64,000 nucleotides of DNA from Fusibacter tunisiensis. GTDB taxonomy: Bacteria > Bacillota > Clostridia > Peptostreptococcales > Acidaminobacteraceae. Each line of letters begins with the position of its first letter. Position 1 is the first letter of the stretch. The notes under the pieces were generated by a model, which was given only the letters and a program-made list of their open reading frames with translations, had not been told where the DNA came from and searched no databases. Of this stretch, positions 26,001-33,593 are shown piece after piece. A program made the position numbers and the translations under genes. Location: the NCBI RefSeq assembly GCF_016908355.1, contig NZ_JAFBDT010000001.1, forward strand, positions 1-64,000, read 5' to 3'.

Positions 26001-26113
26001 ACATCCTTTCTGAAACTTTGGGTGTTGATTTAATTCAAGATTCAGACCAATCATATGAAACATTTAACTTAAATGGACATGATGTAGACTTGTATTTGGA
26101 AAAGAACGCGTGA
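23015..26113 (+). CDS. ileS: isoleucyl-tRNA synthetase (type 2-like)
   Basis: IleRS charges tRNA-Ile. The class I signature is GPPTANGRPGIHHV (HIGH-type motif GIHH at 55-58) and KMSKS lies near 588-592. Between them is the editing domain (TTTPWTLASNVALTVN near 220-235). Cysteine pairs CPRC near 180 and CDKC near 500 are seen. The 1032 residues and the GPPTANG/GIHH sequence resemble the IleS2 type, which is longer than typical bacterial IleS1 and often less sensitive to mupirocin. ATG at 23015 is preferred over the one at 23006, which overlaps the ribosome site AAAGGATG. Confidence 0.95.
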   Translation: MSYKELSKGVVSDHEKQIRTYWEDIDLLKLSIDSREGKEPFIFYEGPPTANGRPGIHHVLARALKDAVCRYKTMQGYQVKRKAGWDTHGLPVEIEVEKKLNLNDKSQIEAYGIENFNHQCKASVFEYEDTWREMTKKMAYLIDLDHPYITLENNYIESEWWILDKFFKEGYIYEGHKILPYCPRCGTGLASHEVAQGYQEIKTVTVYVKFKRKGYDEYFLVWTTTPWTLASNVALTVNANETYVKVRHNDTVYYVEKNLAPQVLEGDYEVLEEMKGKSLEYMEYEQLMPFIAVDKKAFFVTCADYVTVEDGTGIVHTAPAFGEDDYNTGVRYNLPVIQPVDEEGRYTETPWKGQFVMDADPEIVNWLGENGILYRKQKMDHNYPHCWRCRTPLLYYAKPSWYIEMTKLKDQLIANNNSVNWFPDYVGEKRFGNWLENLNDWAISRSRYWGTPLNIWRCDCGHLSSVGSREELKDRAIEDIDIDIELHRPYVDDVHLTCDKCGGVMTRVPDVIDCWFDSGAMPFAQHHYPFENKESFDSLYPADFICEGIDQTRGWFYSLIAISTFVMGKAPYKNVLVNDLVLDKHGKKMSKSRGNTVDAFKLLDSYGADVVRWYLYYVSPAWTPTKFDEDGLAEVASKFFGTFKNVYNFFTLYANTDGINVLEFDVPETDRSELDQWILSKLHTLIKGVQLDLEVFDSTKAVRKIQEFVSEDLSNWYIRRSRRRFWDSELSLDKKSVYKTTYEVLVAVSQLAAPFAPYLSEEIYRNLTGEVSVHVSHYPQINETLIQPRIEDRMDLVRDLVTLGRAARESVKIKVRQPIAEVIVDGKHEDLIGDLVPLIEEELNVKHVKFTSDLPEYMNFMLKPNFKVLGPILGNQMGQFSKALGKLDPQVYAMRFEAGETVELDLGDERFIADSSHVLINITAKEGFTVKMENNRFIILDTHLSDALIDEGYAREMISRIQQMRKANDYEMMDQIKIYYRAPEAFGKAVQKHADYILSETLGVDLIQDSDQSYETFNLNGHDVDLYLEKNA

Positions 26114-26119
26114 TTATTT

Positions 26120-26154
26120 AGCAGGTAGAATTTTAAATTCTGCCTGCTTTTTTT
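26120..26154 (+). terminator. terminator after ileS
   Basis: Stem AGCAGGTAGAATTT / AAATTCTGCCTGCT, nearly perfect over 14 positions, followed by seven T. Confidence 0.9.
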
Positions 26155-26223
26155 CTATTTTGTGATTGAAAACGCAAATTCAGCCAATATATAAAATATA
26201 AGAGACGAGGGGAGGCGAACAAG

Positions 26224-27561
26224 TTGAAAACTAGAAATTATATTGAAGACAATGTCGATCAAATGACTAAGGACCTAATTGATTTTATCGGAATCCCCAG
26301 TGTTATTGATGAAATGGATTCAAATAAACCATTTGGGGAGGCAATTGATAGGGCCTTGAAATGGGTACTGAATCAATTTGAGGCAATTGGTTTTAAAACG
26401 TACTATGATCCAGAAGGGTATTATGGATATGCCGATTATGGTGAAGGCAGGGAAATGCTTGGTATTCTTACGCATGTTGATGTTGTCCCCGGTGGCATTG
26501 AATCACACTGGACATATGGTCCGTTTAAAGGCACTTTGGCAGGAGGTCGGTTGTACGGAAGAGGTGTTTTGGATGACAAGGGACCTATCGTATCTGTATT
26601 GTACGCAATGAAGGCGCTTATTGCTATGGAGGTTCCATTTAACAAGCGGCTTCGCATAATCATTGGTACAGACGAAGAAAATCAATGGCGGGGCATCTAC
26701 AGGTATCTCAAGCGTGAAGAAAAACCAGATTTTGGGTTTACACCAGATGCTTCTTTTCCCGTTCAATTTGCTGAAAAAGGACTTTTGCAAGTAAGGTTAA
26801 AAAGCACAAGTAAAACAGATGTTAGAATAAAGGGTGGATATGCTATGAATTCTATTCCGGAATCTTGTGTTTATCATGGTAATCATATCTATAAACTTGA
26901 AAAACAACTTAAAAAAATGGGATTTGATCATGAAATAGAAGGCGAAGAACTCTACGTTATTGGAAAAAGTGCACATTCTTCAAAGCCTCAAATGGGTGTA
27001 AATGCAGTTATGCGAATGGCAATGGCAGCTTATGACATTGGGATTGAATCACCAATTCTTTCATTTTTATATGATAAGATTGGCTTCACATTTCATGGTG
27101 AAACCATGTTTGGAAAGTGTGTAGATGCTTACTCAGGTGACCTTACAGTATCAGTCAACCAATTGGATATGGGCGCACATGGGGGCGTGATTGGTCTTGA
27201 TATTCGAATACCAGTTACCATAGATAAAAAATTTATTGCTGAAGGCATTAAGCGGACGGCTCAAAAGTATGGTCTGGTTTATGATGAACTGGATTTTTTG
27301 CCACCCGTTTTCTTGCCCGACACTCATCCAATGATTCAAACACTTCGAGCAGTATATGAAGAAGAAACGAATTTAGATGGTACACCAATTTCCAGTGGTG
27401 GTGCAACGTATGCACGTGCTTTGGACAACACTGTTGCTTTTGGTCCGCTTTTTCCTGGAATGCCAAAACTTGTGCATCAGGCAGATGAATACATGGACGT
27501 AAAGGCGTTTGTTAAGTGTACACAAATTTATGCCAAAGCGATAGAAAGGTTGGTTCTATGA
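26224..27561 (+). CDS. M20 family dipeptidase (PepV/Sapep-like)
   Basis: A metal-dependent cytoplasmic peptidase of the M20 family, probably cutting dipeptides. Expected metal and catalytic positions are visible: THVDVVPGG (near 83), GRGVLDDKGP (near 113), GTDEENQWRG with the catalytic Glu (near 149), FTPDASFPV near 178 and a C-terminal VHQADE near 422. The lid/dimerisation domain lies between. The start is TTG at 26224, with GGGAGGCG upstream. It is 445 residues. Its stop overlaps the next gene's start (ATGA), so both are made from one transcript. Confidence 0.9.
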   Translation: MKTRNYIEDNVDQMTKDLIDFIGIPSVIDEMDSNKPFGEAIDRALKWVLNQFEAIGFKTYYDPEGYYGYADYGEGREMLGILTHVDVVPGGIESHWTYGPFKGTLAGGRLYGRGVLDDKGPIVSVLYAMKALIAMEVPFNKRLRIIIGTDEENQWRGIYRYLKREEKPDFGFTPDASFPVQFAEKGLLQVRLKSTSKTDVRIKGGYAMNSIPESCVYHGNHIYKLEKQLKKMGFDHEIEGEELYVIGKSAHSSKPQMGVNAVMRMAMAAYDIGIESPILSFLYDKIGFTFHGETMFGKCVDAYSGDLTVSVNQLDMGAHGGVIGLDIRIPVTIDKKFIAEGIKRTAQKYGLVYDELDFLPPVFLPDTHPMIQTLRAVYEEETNLDGTPISSGGATYARALDNTVAFGPLFPGMPKLVHQADEYMDVKAFVKCTQIYAKAIERLVL

Positions 27562-28928
27562 TTAAAAATTATGTTCTTGATACGAATGTTATGATACACG
27601 ACCCTGAATGTTTTTATAAGTTTGAAGACAACCATGTTATTATTCCCATTATTTGTATTGAGGAGCTGGATAAACTAAAATCTAGAGACGGATTGGTGGG
27701 CTACCAGGCGAGAAGTGCGGCGCGTGAGCTTTCAATTATTCGGAAAATGGGAAGCCTTTCTGAGGGCGTAAAACTAGAGGGAGGTGGTACGGTACGAATT
27801 GAGTTAAACCATTTAGATTTTAATACGTTGCCAGATGGATTGGACACGTCAAAAAATGACACACGCATATTAGCGGTGGTAAAAAAACTTCAGGAAATAT
27901 ATGCGCCAACACAAACGATTTTAGTCACTAAAGATTTATATATGGCCATTAAAGGTGATGCGATAGGCATTGAGATTCAAGATTATCAAAATGATAAAGT
28001 CACAGCGGATGAACTTTATAAAGGCTATCGAGATATTCAACTCACCAGTGATGAAATTGATGCCATATATAGTGGTGGGTTACAGTTTCAACTAGAAGGT
28101 CTGAATCCTAATGAATTCCTACATGTGAAAAGTTCAACGCGGGAATCTCATGAAGTATTGGCACGATTTGATGGTGAAAAATTAGTGCCACTTAAGTATG
28201 TCAATGAAGTCTCTTGGGGATTATCGCCGATTAACAGAGAACAAAAAATGGCATATGAACTTTTGATGGATCCGAACATTCATTTTGTTTCAATTACTGG
28301 AGGTGCTGGATCAGGGAAAACAATTTTGGCCACTGCTGTCGCTTTACAAAAAGTTATTGAGATGGGGCAATATCGTCGGATTGTGTTTGTTAGACCTGTT
28401 GTACCAGCAGGAAATGATATTGGATATTTGCCTGGCACAGAGGAAGAAAAACTTAGACCTTGGATGGGGAGCTTTTATGACGCCATTGAAAATCTTGTGG
28501 ATCAAAAGATAGTGAAAAAACAAAAAGACACACCAGGCAAAGGTCACCACGTGGTATACAGTGAGAAACCTGAATTCAGTGTAGATGATTTTATTGAACA
28601 ATATCGTCGATATGGCGTTATTGAAACGAAAACGTTTACCTATATGCGGGGAAGAACGTTAACGGATGCGCTTGTAATTGTAGACGAAGCTCAAGAAATC
28701 ACACCTCATTTAGCCAAACTCATGCTTACAAGAGCAGGCTTTGGATCTAAATTTGTTTTTATTGGAGACCCGAGCGACAATCAAATTGACAATGTTTTAG
28801 TGGATGCAAAATCCAACGGTCTTGTCTATACAGTTGAAAAAATGAAACACTCTGTCTTATCAGGACATGTGACATTAAAACGTGTTGAAAGAAGTCCTCT
28901 TGCGGAGCTGGCGGAAGGGGCAATGTAA
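27558..28928 (+). CDS. PIN-PhoH family ATPase/ribonuclease-like protein
   Basis: A PhoH2/YlaK-type protein: an N-terminal PIN nuclease-like domain (about 1-140; VLDTNVMIHDP with the first acidic residue, EELDKLK, DTRILAV) fused to a C-terminal PhoH ATPase domain with Walker A GGAGSGKTILAT (near 250) and Walker B LVIVDEAQEITP (near 372). Related mycobacterial PhoH2 proteins are RNA helicase/ribonucleases; the exact role here is not known. ATG at 27558 lies in the ATGA overlap with the peptidase gene. It is 456 residues. Confidence 0.93.
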   Translation: MIKNYVLDTNVMIHDPECFYKFEDNHVIIPIICIEELDKLKSRDGLVGYQARSAARELSIIRKMGSLSEGVKLEGGGTVRIELNHLDFNTLPDGLDTSKNDTRILAVVKKLQEIYAPTQTILVTKDLYMAIKGDAIGIEIQDYQNDKVTADELYKGYRDIQLTSDEIDAIYSGGLQFQLEGLNPNEFLHVKSSTRESHEVLARFDGEKLVPLKYVNEVSWGLSPINREQKMAYELLMDPNIHFVSITGGAGSGKTILATAVALQKVIEMGQYRRIVFVRPVVPAGNDIGYLPGTEEEKLRPWMGSFYDAIENLVDQKIVKKQKDTPGKGHHVVYSEKPEFSVDDFIEQYRRYGVIETKTFTYMRGRTLTDALVIVDEAQEITPHLAKLMLTRAGFGSKFVFIGDPSDNQIDNVLVDAKSNGLVYTVEKMKHSVLSGHVTLKRVERSPLAELAEGAM

Positions 28929-28940
28929 AAAAATAAAGGC

Positions 28941-29026
28941 CCTCTTTTCAGGTCAAGAAGTCCTCAAAAGATTTTCGTCACTTGCCAAAAATCTTCCTGC
29001 GGATTGACCATCAAAGAGGGCCTTTA
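28941..29026. repeat. 86-bp structured hairpin repeat, copy 1
   Basis: First of two tandem copies (period 104 bases) that differ at one position (C at 28976, T in copy 2). It folds as a long nested hairpin: an outer stem CCTCTTT / AAAGAGG, extended in this copy to AAAGGCCCTCTTT (28935-28947) against AAAGAGGGCCTTT (29013-29025); a middle stem GGTCAA / TTGACC; and an inner stem AAGATTTT / AAAATCTT with a 12-base loop. A T-rich run follows, and A runs precede it, so it can terminate transcription in both directions between the converging genes. It is not a motif I recognise. Confidence 0.85.
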
Positions 29027-29044
29027 TTTTTTTTAGAAATGTAA

Positions 29045-29130
29045 CCTCTTTTCAGGTCAAGAAGTCCTCAAAAGATTTTTGTCACTTGCCAAAAATCTTC
29101 CTGCGGATTGACCATCAAAGAGGGCCTTTA
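29045..29130. repeat. 86-bp structured hairpin repeat, copy 2
   Basis: Second copy, 85 of 86 bases identical to the first. Its left flank (GTAA) differs, so the outer stem is limited to seven pairs (CCTCTTT / AAAGAGG). It ends three bases before the stop codon of the minus-strand gene at 29134. The single difference lies in the inner hairpin next to the loop, where it does not disrupt the stem. Confidence 0.85.
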
Positions 29131-29133
29131 ATT

Positions 29134-29460
29134 TTAGTGAAAGGCTACAATTTTATCTGCATAGAGGTGTAGAACATCAAAATGAAGGTTATATTTAACA
29201 TTATTTTCATTATCAATAAAAGAAGAGTTGGCGCGATAGACATTTTTTATTATAATTAAGTTGGTTTCTTCTTCATTGAGTGAAATTTCGGATGCTGTAA
29301 ATTTCATAGAAGAAAACCAATTGTCAGATACGATTTCGATGTTTTCTTTAAGTAAAATCATCCATCCAAGGCCTTCGACATAAAATTCAATTGTATTTTT
29401 GTCCGTTTCTGAATAGTACTTGTAAAAAGCACGTCCCTTGTTGATCCATTTATCTTGCAT
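29134..29460 (-). CDS. hypothetical protein, 108 residues
   Basis: I do not recognise this gene. A clear AAGGAGG ribosome site precedes the ATG, supporting it as real. The protein is acidic and soluble, with no signal peptide or membrane segment and no cysteine. Alternating beta-like stretches (IEFYVEGLGWMILL, TNLIIIKNVYR, VKYNLHFDVLHLYADKIVAF) suggest a small beta-rich domain. It is transcribed away from the fabG-like gene and towards the PIN-PhoH gene, with the hairpin repeats at its 3' end. No partner is evident. Confidence 0.7.
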   Translation of the reverse strand: MQDKWINKGRAFYKYYSETDKNTIEFYVEGLGWMILLKENIEIVSDNWFSSMKFTASEISLNEEETNLIIIKNVYRANSSFIDNENNVKYNLHFDVLHLYADKIVAFH

Positions 29461-29501
29461 GGGAAGCCTCCTTGTTTTTTTATAGTATTATTTTATCGCT
29501 T

Positions 29502-29517
29502 TGGCATGGAAGTTGCA
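29502..29517 (+). promoter_or_regulatory. candidate sigma-54 promoter before the fabG/phaJ-like operon
   Basis: TGGCATG-GAAG-TTGCA matches the sigma-54 consensus TGGCAYR-N4-TTGCW at every defined position, with the invariant GG and GC at -24/-12 spacing. The start site would be near 29528, about 35 bases ahead of the ATG at 29563 and before AAAGGAGG. I see no good sigma-A promoter here: TTGCAA at 29513 has no -10 at usable spacing. No enhancer-binding-protein gene or obvious activator site was found in the window. Confidence 0.6.
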
Positions 29518-29562
29518 AATAAGATTTAAGAAAACATCACTAAAATTTAAAGGAGGAAGAAA

Positions 29563-30282
29563 ATGAGACTCGAAGGAAAAGTAGCAATTGTAACAGGTGG
29601 CGCGCAGGGAATAGGCCGTTCAATCTGTGAGACTTTTGCAAAGGAAGGTGCTAAAGTTGTTGCGGTAGATATGTCTGATTTGGCATACACATGTGAAAAT
29701 GTAAAGGGATACATTTTAAACGTTACAAATCGTCCAGAAGTTGAACAGTTTGCGAAAAACATTGTAAGCGAATACGGACACATTGATATTTTAGTTAACA
29801 ATGCTGGCATTACCAGAGATGCTCTAATTCATAAAATGACTGAAGACATGTGGGATGCAGTTATTAATGTTAACTTAAAGGGCGTTTTCAACATTACTCA
29901 AGCAGTAGCGCCACAAATGATTGAGCAGAAAAAAGGATCCATTATAAATATTGCTTCTGTTGTAGGGGAATATGGAAACATTGGACAGTCCAATTATGCA
30001 GCTACAAAAGCAGGTGTTATTGCGCTTGCAAAAACTTGGGCAAAAGAATTTTCAAGAAAAGGTGAAGCGGTTCGTGTTAATTCAGTAGCGCCTGGTTATG
30101 TAAACACTGAAATGATGCAAACTGTTCCAGATAAAGTTTTGGATCCAATTCGTGCGAAAACGATGCTTGGCAGACTGGGAGAACCTCAAGAAATAGCAAA
30201 TGCTGTATTGTTCTTAGCAAGTGACGAATCATCTTTTGTTACAGGACATAATCTTTCGGTAAATGGTGGATTAAGACTTTAG
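29563..30282 (+). CDS. short-chain dehydrogenase: 3-oxoacyl-ACP / acetoacetyl-CoA reductase
   Basis: An SDR reductase of the FabG/PhaB type using NAD(P)H. It has the cofactor loop TGGAQGIGRSICE (about 11-23), NNAGITRD (about 84-91), and the Ser-Tyr-Lys catalytic residues in NIASVVG (near 132) and SNYAATKAG (near 145). The 239 residues are typical. It is not beside fatty-acid synthesis genes but pairs with a MaoC/PhaJ-like hydratase nine bases downstream, so a role on acyl-CoA, reducing acetoacetyl-CoA to (R)-3-hydroxybutyryl-CoA, is favoured over FAS II; this is inference. Confidence 0.9.
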   Translation: MRLEGKVAIVTGGAQGIGRSICETFAKEGAKVVAVDMSDLAYTCENVKGYILNVTNRPEVEQFAKNIVSEYGHIDILVNNAGITRDALIHKMTEDMWDAVINVNLKGVFNITQAVAPQMIEQKKGSIINIASVVGEYGNIGQSNYAATKAGVIALAKTWAKEFSRKGEAVRVNSVAPGYVNTEMMQTVPDKVLDPIRAKTMLGRLGEPQEIANAVLFLASDESSFVTGHNLSVNGGLRL

Positions 30283-30290
30283 GGGGTAAT

Positions 30291-30704
30291 ATGTCAAAAA
30301 CAATTGCGCAAATTCAATTAGGCGATACTGCTGAATTTTCAAAAACCATTACAGAGTATGATGTCTATGCTTATGCAGGGGTGAGTGGTGATTTTAATCC
30401 GGCACACATCAATGCGGTTGAAGCTGAAAAGGGCATGTTCAAAGAACGAATAGCACACGGCATGCTCTCAGCTGGTCTTATTTCTGCAGTTTTGGGAAAT
30501 CAACTTCCTGGTCCAGGCACTATTTATATGGGCCAAGAGTTGAAGTTCCTTAGACCTGTAAAATTTGGAGATACCATTACAGCCAAAGTTGAGGTTATTG
30601 AGAGAATTGAAGAGAAAAATCGATTGATTTTAAGAACCTATTGTACCAACCAAAATGGTGATATCGTTATTGATGGTAAAGCAACAGTAATGCCACCGAA
30701 ATAG
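30291..30704 (+). CDS. MaoC-like (R)-specific enoyl-CoA hydratase
   Basis: A hot-dog-fold hydratase of the PhaJ type. The signature with catalytic Asp and His is GVSGDFNPAHIN (about residues 30-41), followed by HGMLSAGLISAVLG (about 60-73) and the PGPGTIYMGQELKF block. The 137 residues match PhaJ. With the upstream reductase it would interconvert acetoacetyl-CoA, (R)-3-hydroxybutyryl-CoA and crotonyl-CoA. It ends the two-gene operon with a strong terminator. No PHA synthase gene is present, so a fermentative C4 route is more likely than polymer storage. Confidence 0.9.
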   Translation: MSKTIAQIQLGDTAEFSKTITEYDVYAYAGVSGDFNPAHINAVEAEKGMFKERIAHGMLSAGLISAVLGNQLPGPGTIYMGQELKFLRPVKFGDTITAKVEVIERIEEKNRLILRTYCTNQNGDIVIDGKATVMPPK

Positions 30705-30706
30705 GG

Positions 30707-30750
30707 AAAAACCTCAACGGCTAATCTTTATTGAGCTGTTGAGGTTTTTT
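30707..30750. terminator. bidirectional terminator between phaJ-like gene and ThrE pair
   Basis: Long stem AAAACCTCAAC-GGCT / AGCT-GTTGAGGTTTT with T run on the right and A run on the left, placed between converging genes; it can serve both strands. Confidence 0.85.
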
Positions 30751-31192
30751 AATTTTTGACACGATTAAGATAGGGCTTTATTAATCTGAAAATTGAAGTG
30801 GCCAGTACGATACCACATGCAATTGAAATTGCAACAAAAAGCGATTCTGCTCCTGTCGTTAAAGCGTTCTGGAAGTCTTGGTTAACAATGTGGTACATTG
30901 TGTAATAAATGCCATACCCAGGAACAAAGGGTATAATGCCAGGAATAATATATAAGGTTGCAGGATGTCTTTGAATAGAGGCTAGAATTTCGCCAATAAA
31001 ACCGACGCATATTGAGCCAATTAATGCTGGAACAATAAAACTTGCGCTTGAATTTTGAAGTCCGTAGTATAAAATCCATCCAATCATGCCATTGATGCTG
31101 GCAATTACAATGAGTTTTCTGGGAAGGTTGAAGATTACAGAAAAGCCAACCACACAGAAGAAAGAATAGAGTGCTTGAAATAACAATTCCAT
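30749..31192 (-). CDS. threonine/serine exporter family protein, small subunit (ThrE_2)
   Basis: A 147-residue hydrophobic protein with about four or five membrane segments, matching the DUF3815/ThrE_2 half of the split threonine/serine exporter family; the central IIPGIIPFVPGYGIYYTMY block (near 82-100) is characteristic. It follows the DUF1212-type half by nine bases on the same strand, the usual two-gene arrangement. Which amino acid or other substrate is moved cannot be read from the sequence. Confidence 0.85.
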   Translation of the reverse strand: MELLFQALYSFFCVVGFSVIFNLPRKLIVIASINGMIGWILYYGLQNSSASFIVPALIGSICVGFIGEILASIQRHPATLYIIPGIIPFVPGYGIYYTMYHIVNQDFQNALTTGAESLFVAISIACGIVLATSIFRLIKPYLNRVKN

Positions 31193-31201
31193 TAAAGCCT
31201 C

Positions 31202-31975
31202 CTAAATATGACCTAGAATGAGTTGAAGTACCATACCGACACCGAAGGCAAGGGCTATGGCGATGAAAAGCGCTTCCATAATTTTAGCACTCCCAGCCAA
31301 TAGTTCGCCTGAAATCAAGTCTCGTATGCCGTTAGTTAATGAGACCCCAGGAACTAAAGTCATGAGCGGTCCAATAATAACCATGTTATAATCAGGGTGA
31401 TAGCCAAAAAGTGTCGCTAGAAAAATTCCCAAAAAACTTAAAAGAGATAAGGAGAGGCCTCCAAAAATATTTTTTATAAAGAAATTTAATTCAAGTTTAC
31501 TGAGATGATCCCATGTAAATAGGGTCAAAGAAGACGCAAAATAGGAAATTAGAAATTCAAGGCGTGTGCCACCAAAGAGAAAAACAAAAAAACCACCAGC
31601 CATGCCTCCAAAAAAGTAGCGTGCGCGGTTTGAGAAAATAGGTGGTGTTTTGAAATTTGCCAATAATGCTTCAGCATCATCCAGACTCATGTCAGAGGCA
31701 CTGAACTCTCTTGCAAATGTATTGGCCCGGTCAATAATTTCCAGATCAATACCTTTTGGTGTTACCCGATAGAGTTTGGTTACGGTTTCATTTTCAAAAT
31801 CAACACTTACAATAATACCTGTAGGGATAACAAAAACATTGACTGGAAGATGCAGTCGGTTTTCGGTCATACGTTTAACAGTATCTTCAACCCGATAAGT
31901 TTCTGCCCCATTTATAAGCATAGTTTTACCAGTTTCAACTGATATTGTGAGTATACGTTTGGATTTAGTATTCAT
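31202..31975 (-). CDS. threonine/serine exporter family protein, large subunit (ThrE, DUF1212)
   Basis: A 257-residue protein with a soluble N-terminal part (GKTMLINGAETYRVEDTVKRM, the DUF1212 start) and about five membrane segments from residue 120 on. The PLMTLVPGVSLTNGIRDLISGEL motif (near 203-225) is typical of the family. With the small subunit it should form one transporter in the cytoplasmic membrane. AGAAGGA is the ribosome site, and an extended -10 promoter lies upstream on this strand. Confidence 0.88.
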   Translation of the reverse strand: MNTKSKRILTISVETGKTMLINGAETYRVEDTVKRMTENRLHLPVNVFVIPTGIIVSVDFENETVTKLYRVTPKGIDLEIIDRANTFAREFSASDMSLDDAEALLANFKTPPIFSNRARYFFGGMAGGFFVFLFGGTRLEFLISYFASSLTLFTWDHLSKLELNFFIKNIFGGLSLSLLSFLGIFLATLFGYHPDYNMVIIGPLMTLVPGVSLTNGIRDLISGELLAGSAKIMEALFIAIALAFGVGMVLQLILGHI

Positions 31976-32005
31976 AAAAAAGTCCTTCTTTAAAAGTTAT
32001 AAGTC

Positions 32006-32014
32006 ATTATAACA
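32006..32014 (-). promoter_or_regulatory. extended -10 promoter of the ThrE pair
   Basis: On the minus strand, TGT followed by a perfect TATAAT (plus-strand 32006-32011). The -35 region is AT-rich without a clear match. Confidence 0.5.
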
Positions 32015-32084
32015 GAAAAATAGTCTTTTTTTAAAGATGAATATTTGATAAAATCATTATAAATCCTAAAGAATGGAGACTGTT

Positions 32085-32996
32085 ATGGATGAAATAATCC
32101 GTTTAATATGTGATGAGGATGGCATCCGACTAGATGTTTACCTAGGAAATGCGATTTCGTCACATTCTAGAAGCTATATGCAAAAATTAATTTCTGAGGG
32201 ACATGTGGCGTTAAATGGCCACCCGTGTGGCATCAAAAAACAAATATTAAATAAAGGGGATCTTGTTGATGTTGTGATTCCAGATGCTGAACTTTTAGAT
32301 GTAGTTGCGGAGGATATAGCCCTTGACATTATATATGAAGACCAAGATTTAATGGTTGTCAACAAACCACAGGGAATGGTCGTCCACCCAGCTCCAGGCA
32401 ATTACTCTGGTACTTTGGTCAATGCGCTAATGAACACTTCTGACCGCTTATCGTCAATTAATGGCGTAATTAGACCTGGAATTGTACACAGAATAGACAA
32501 AGATACATCCGGGCTTCTGATGGTTGCAAAAAATAACCATGCCCATGAATTTCTTGCAGACCAACTAAAGGCAAAAACAACACTTAGAGTTTACTGGGCA
32601 ATTGTAAATGGCCAAATGAAGGAAACGGCAGGGACAATAGACGCCCCAATTGCAAGGCATCCTGTGGATCGAAAAAAAAATGCGATACGTCAAGATGGCA
32701 GAAATGCTGTAACACATTTTGAAGTATTGGAACGTTTCAAATTTCATACTTTGGTTGCTTTGAAACTTGAAACTGGGAGGACACATCAGATTAGGGTTCA
32801 CATGGCCTCAATAGGTTACCCGCTAGTGGGCGATCCTGTTTATGGCCTAAAAAATGAAAAAGTAAAACATGTAGGACAATTGTTACATGCAAAAAAATTA
32901 GGCTTTATGCATCCGTCTACTGGTCAATGGATGGAATTTGATTCTGAGTTGCCTGATTATTTTGTTCGGGTTTTGGAAAAGTGTAGGGCATTGTAA
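32085..32996 (+). CDS. RluD family pseudouridine synthase
   Basis: Makes pseudouridine in structured RNA, by family most likely 23S rRNA. An N-terminal S4 domain (about 12-70, RLDVYLGNAISSHSRSYMQKL) precedes the catalytic domain with the RluA-family motif GIVHRIDKDTSGLLMVAKN (about 130-148; catalytic Asp in HRIDKDTSG). ATG at 32085 is preferred because GGAGA lies between it and an ATG at 32073. It is 303 residues. pyrR follows 13 bases later; the pair is common in Firmicutes, though lspA, often just before, is absent. Confidence 0.94.
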   Translation: MDEIIRLICDEDGIRLDVYLGNAISSHSRSYMQKLISEGHVALNGHPCGIKKQILNKGDLVDVVIPDAELLDVVAEDIALDIIYEDQDLMVVNKPQGMVVHPAPGNYSGTLVNALMNTSDRLSSINGVIRPGIVHRIDKDTSGLLMVAKNNHAHEFLADQLKAKTTLRVYWAIVNGQMKETAGTIDAPIARHPVDRKKNAIRQDGRNAVTHFEVLERFKFHTLVALKLETGRTHQIRVHMASIGYPLVGDPVYGLKNEKVKHVGQLLHAKKLGFMHPSTGQWMEFDSELPDYFVRVLEKCRAL

Positions 32997-33000
32997 TTAG

Positions 33001-33549
<549 letters not shown>

Positions 33550-33550
33550 A

Positions 33551-33593
33551 AAAACTTCAGTCCAAGTTATATGGACTGAAGTTTTCTATTTTA
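33551..33593. terminator. bidirectional terminator after pyrR
   Basis: Perfect 13-pair stem AAAACTTCAGTCC / GGACTGAAGTTTT with a 9-base loop, flanked by A residues on the left and T-rich sequence on the right, between converging genes. Confidence 0.88.

Noticed and set aside
28935-29130. CRISPR array or riboswitch at the duplicated hairpins
   Set aside because: There are only two copies with an 18-base gap, no cas genes nearby and no downstream gene in the right direction to be controlled by a riboswitch. I recognise no known aptamer core.
29563-30282. Calling the SDR gene fabG of fatty acid synthesis
   Set aside because: It pairs with a PhaJ-like hydratase and lies away from other fab genes; sequence alone does not decide, so no gene symbol is given.
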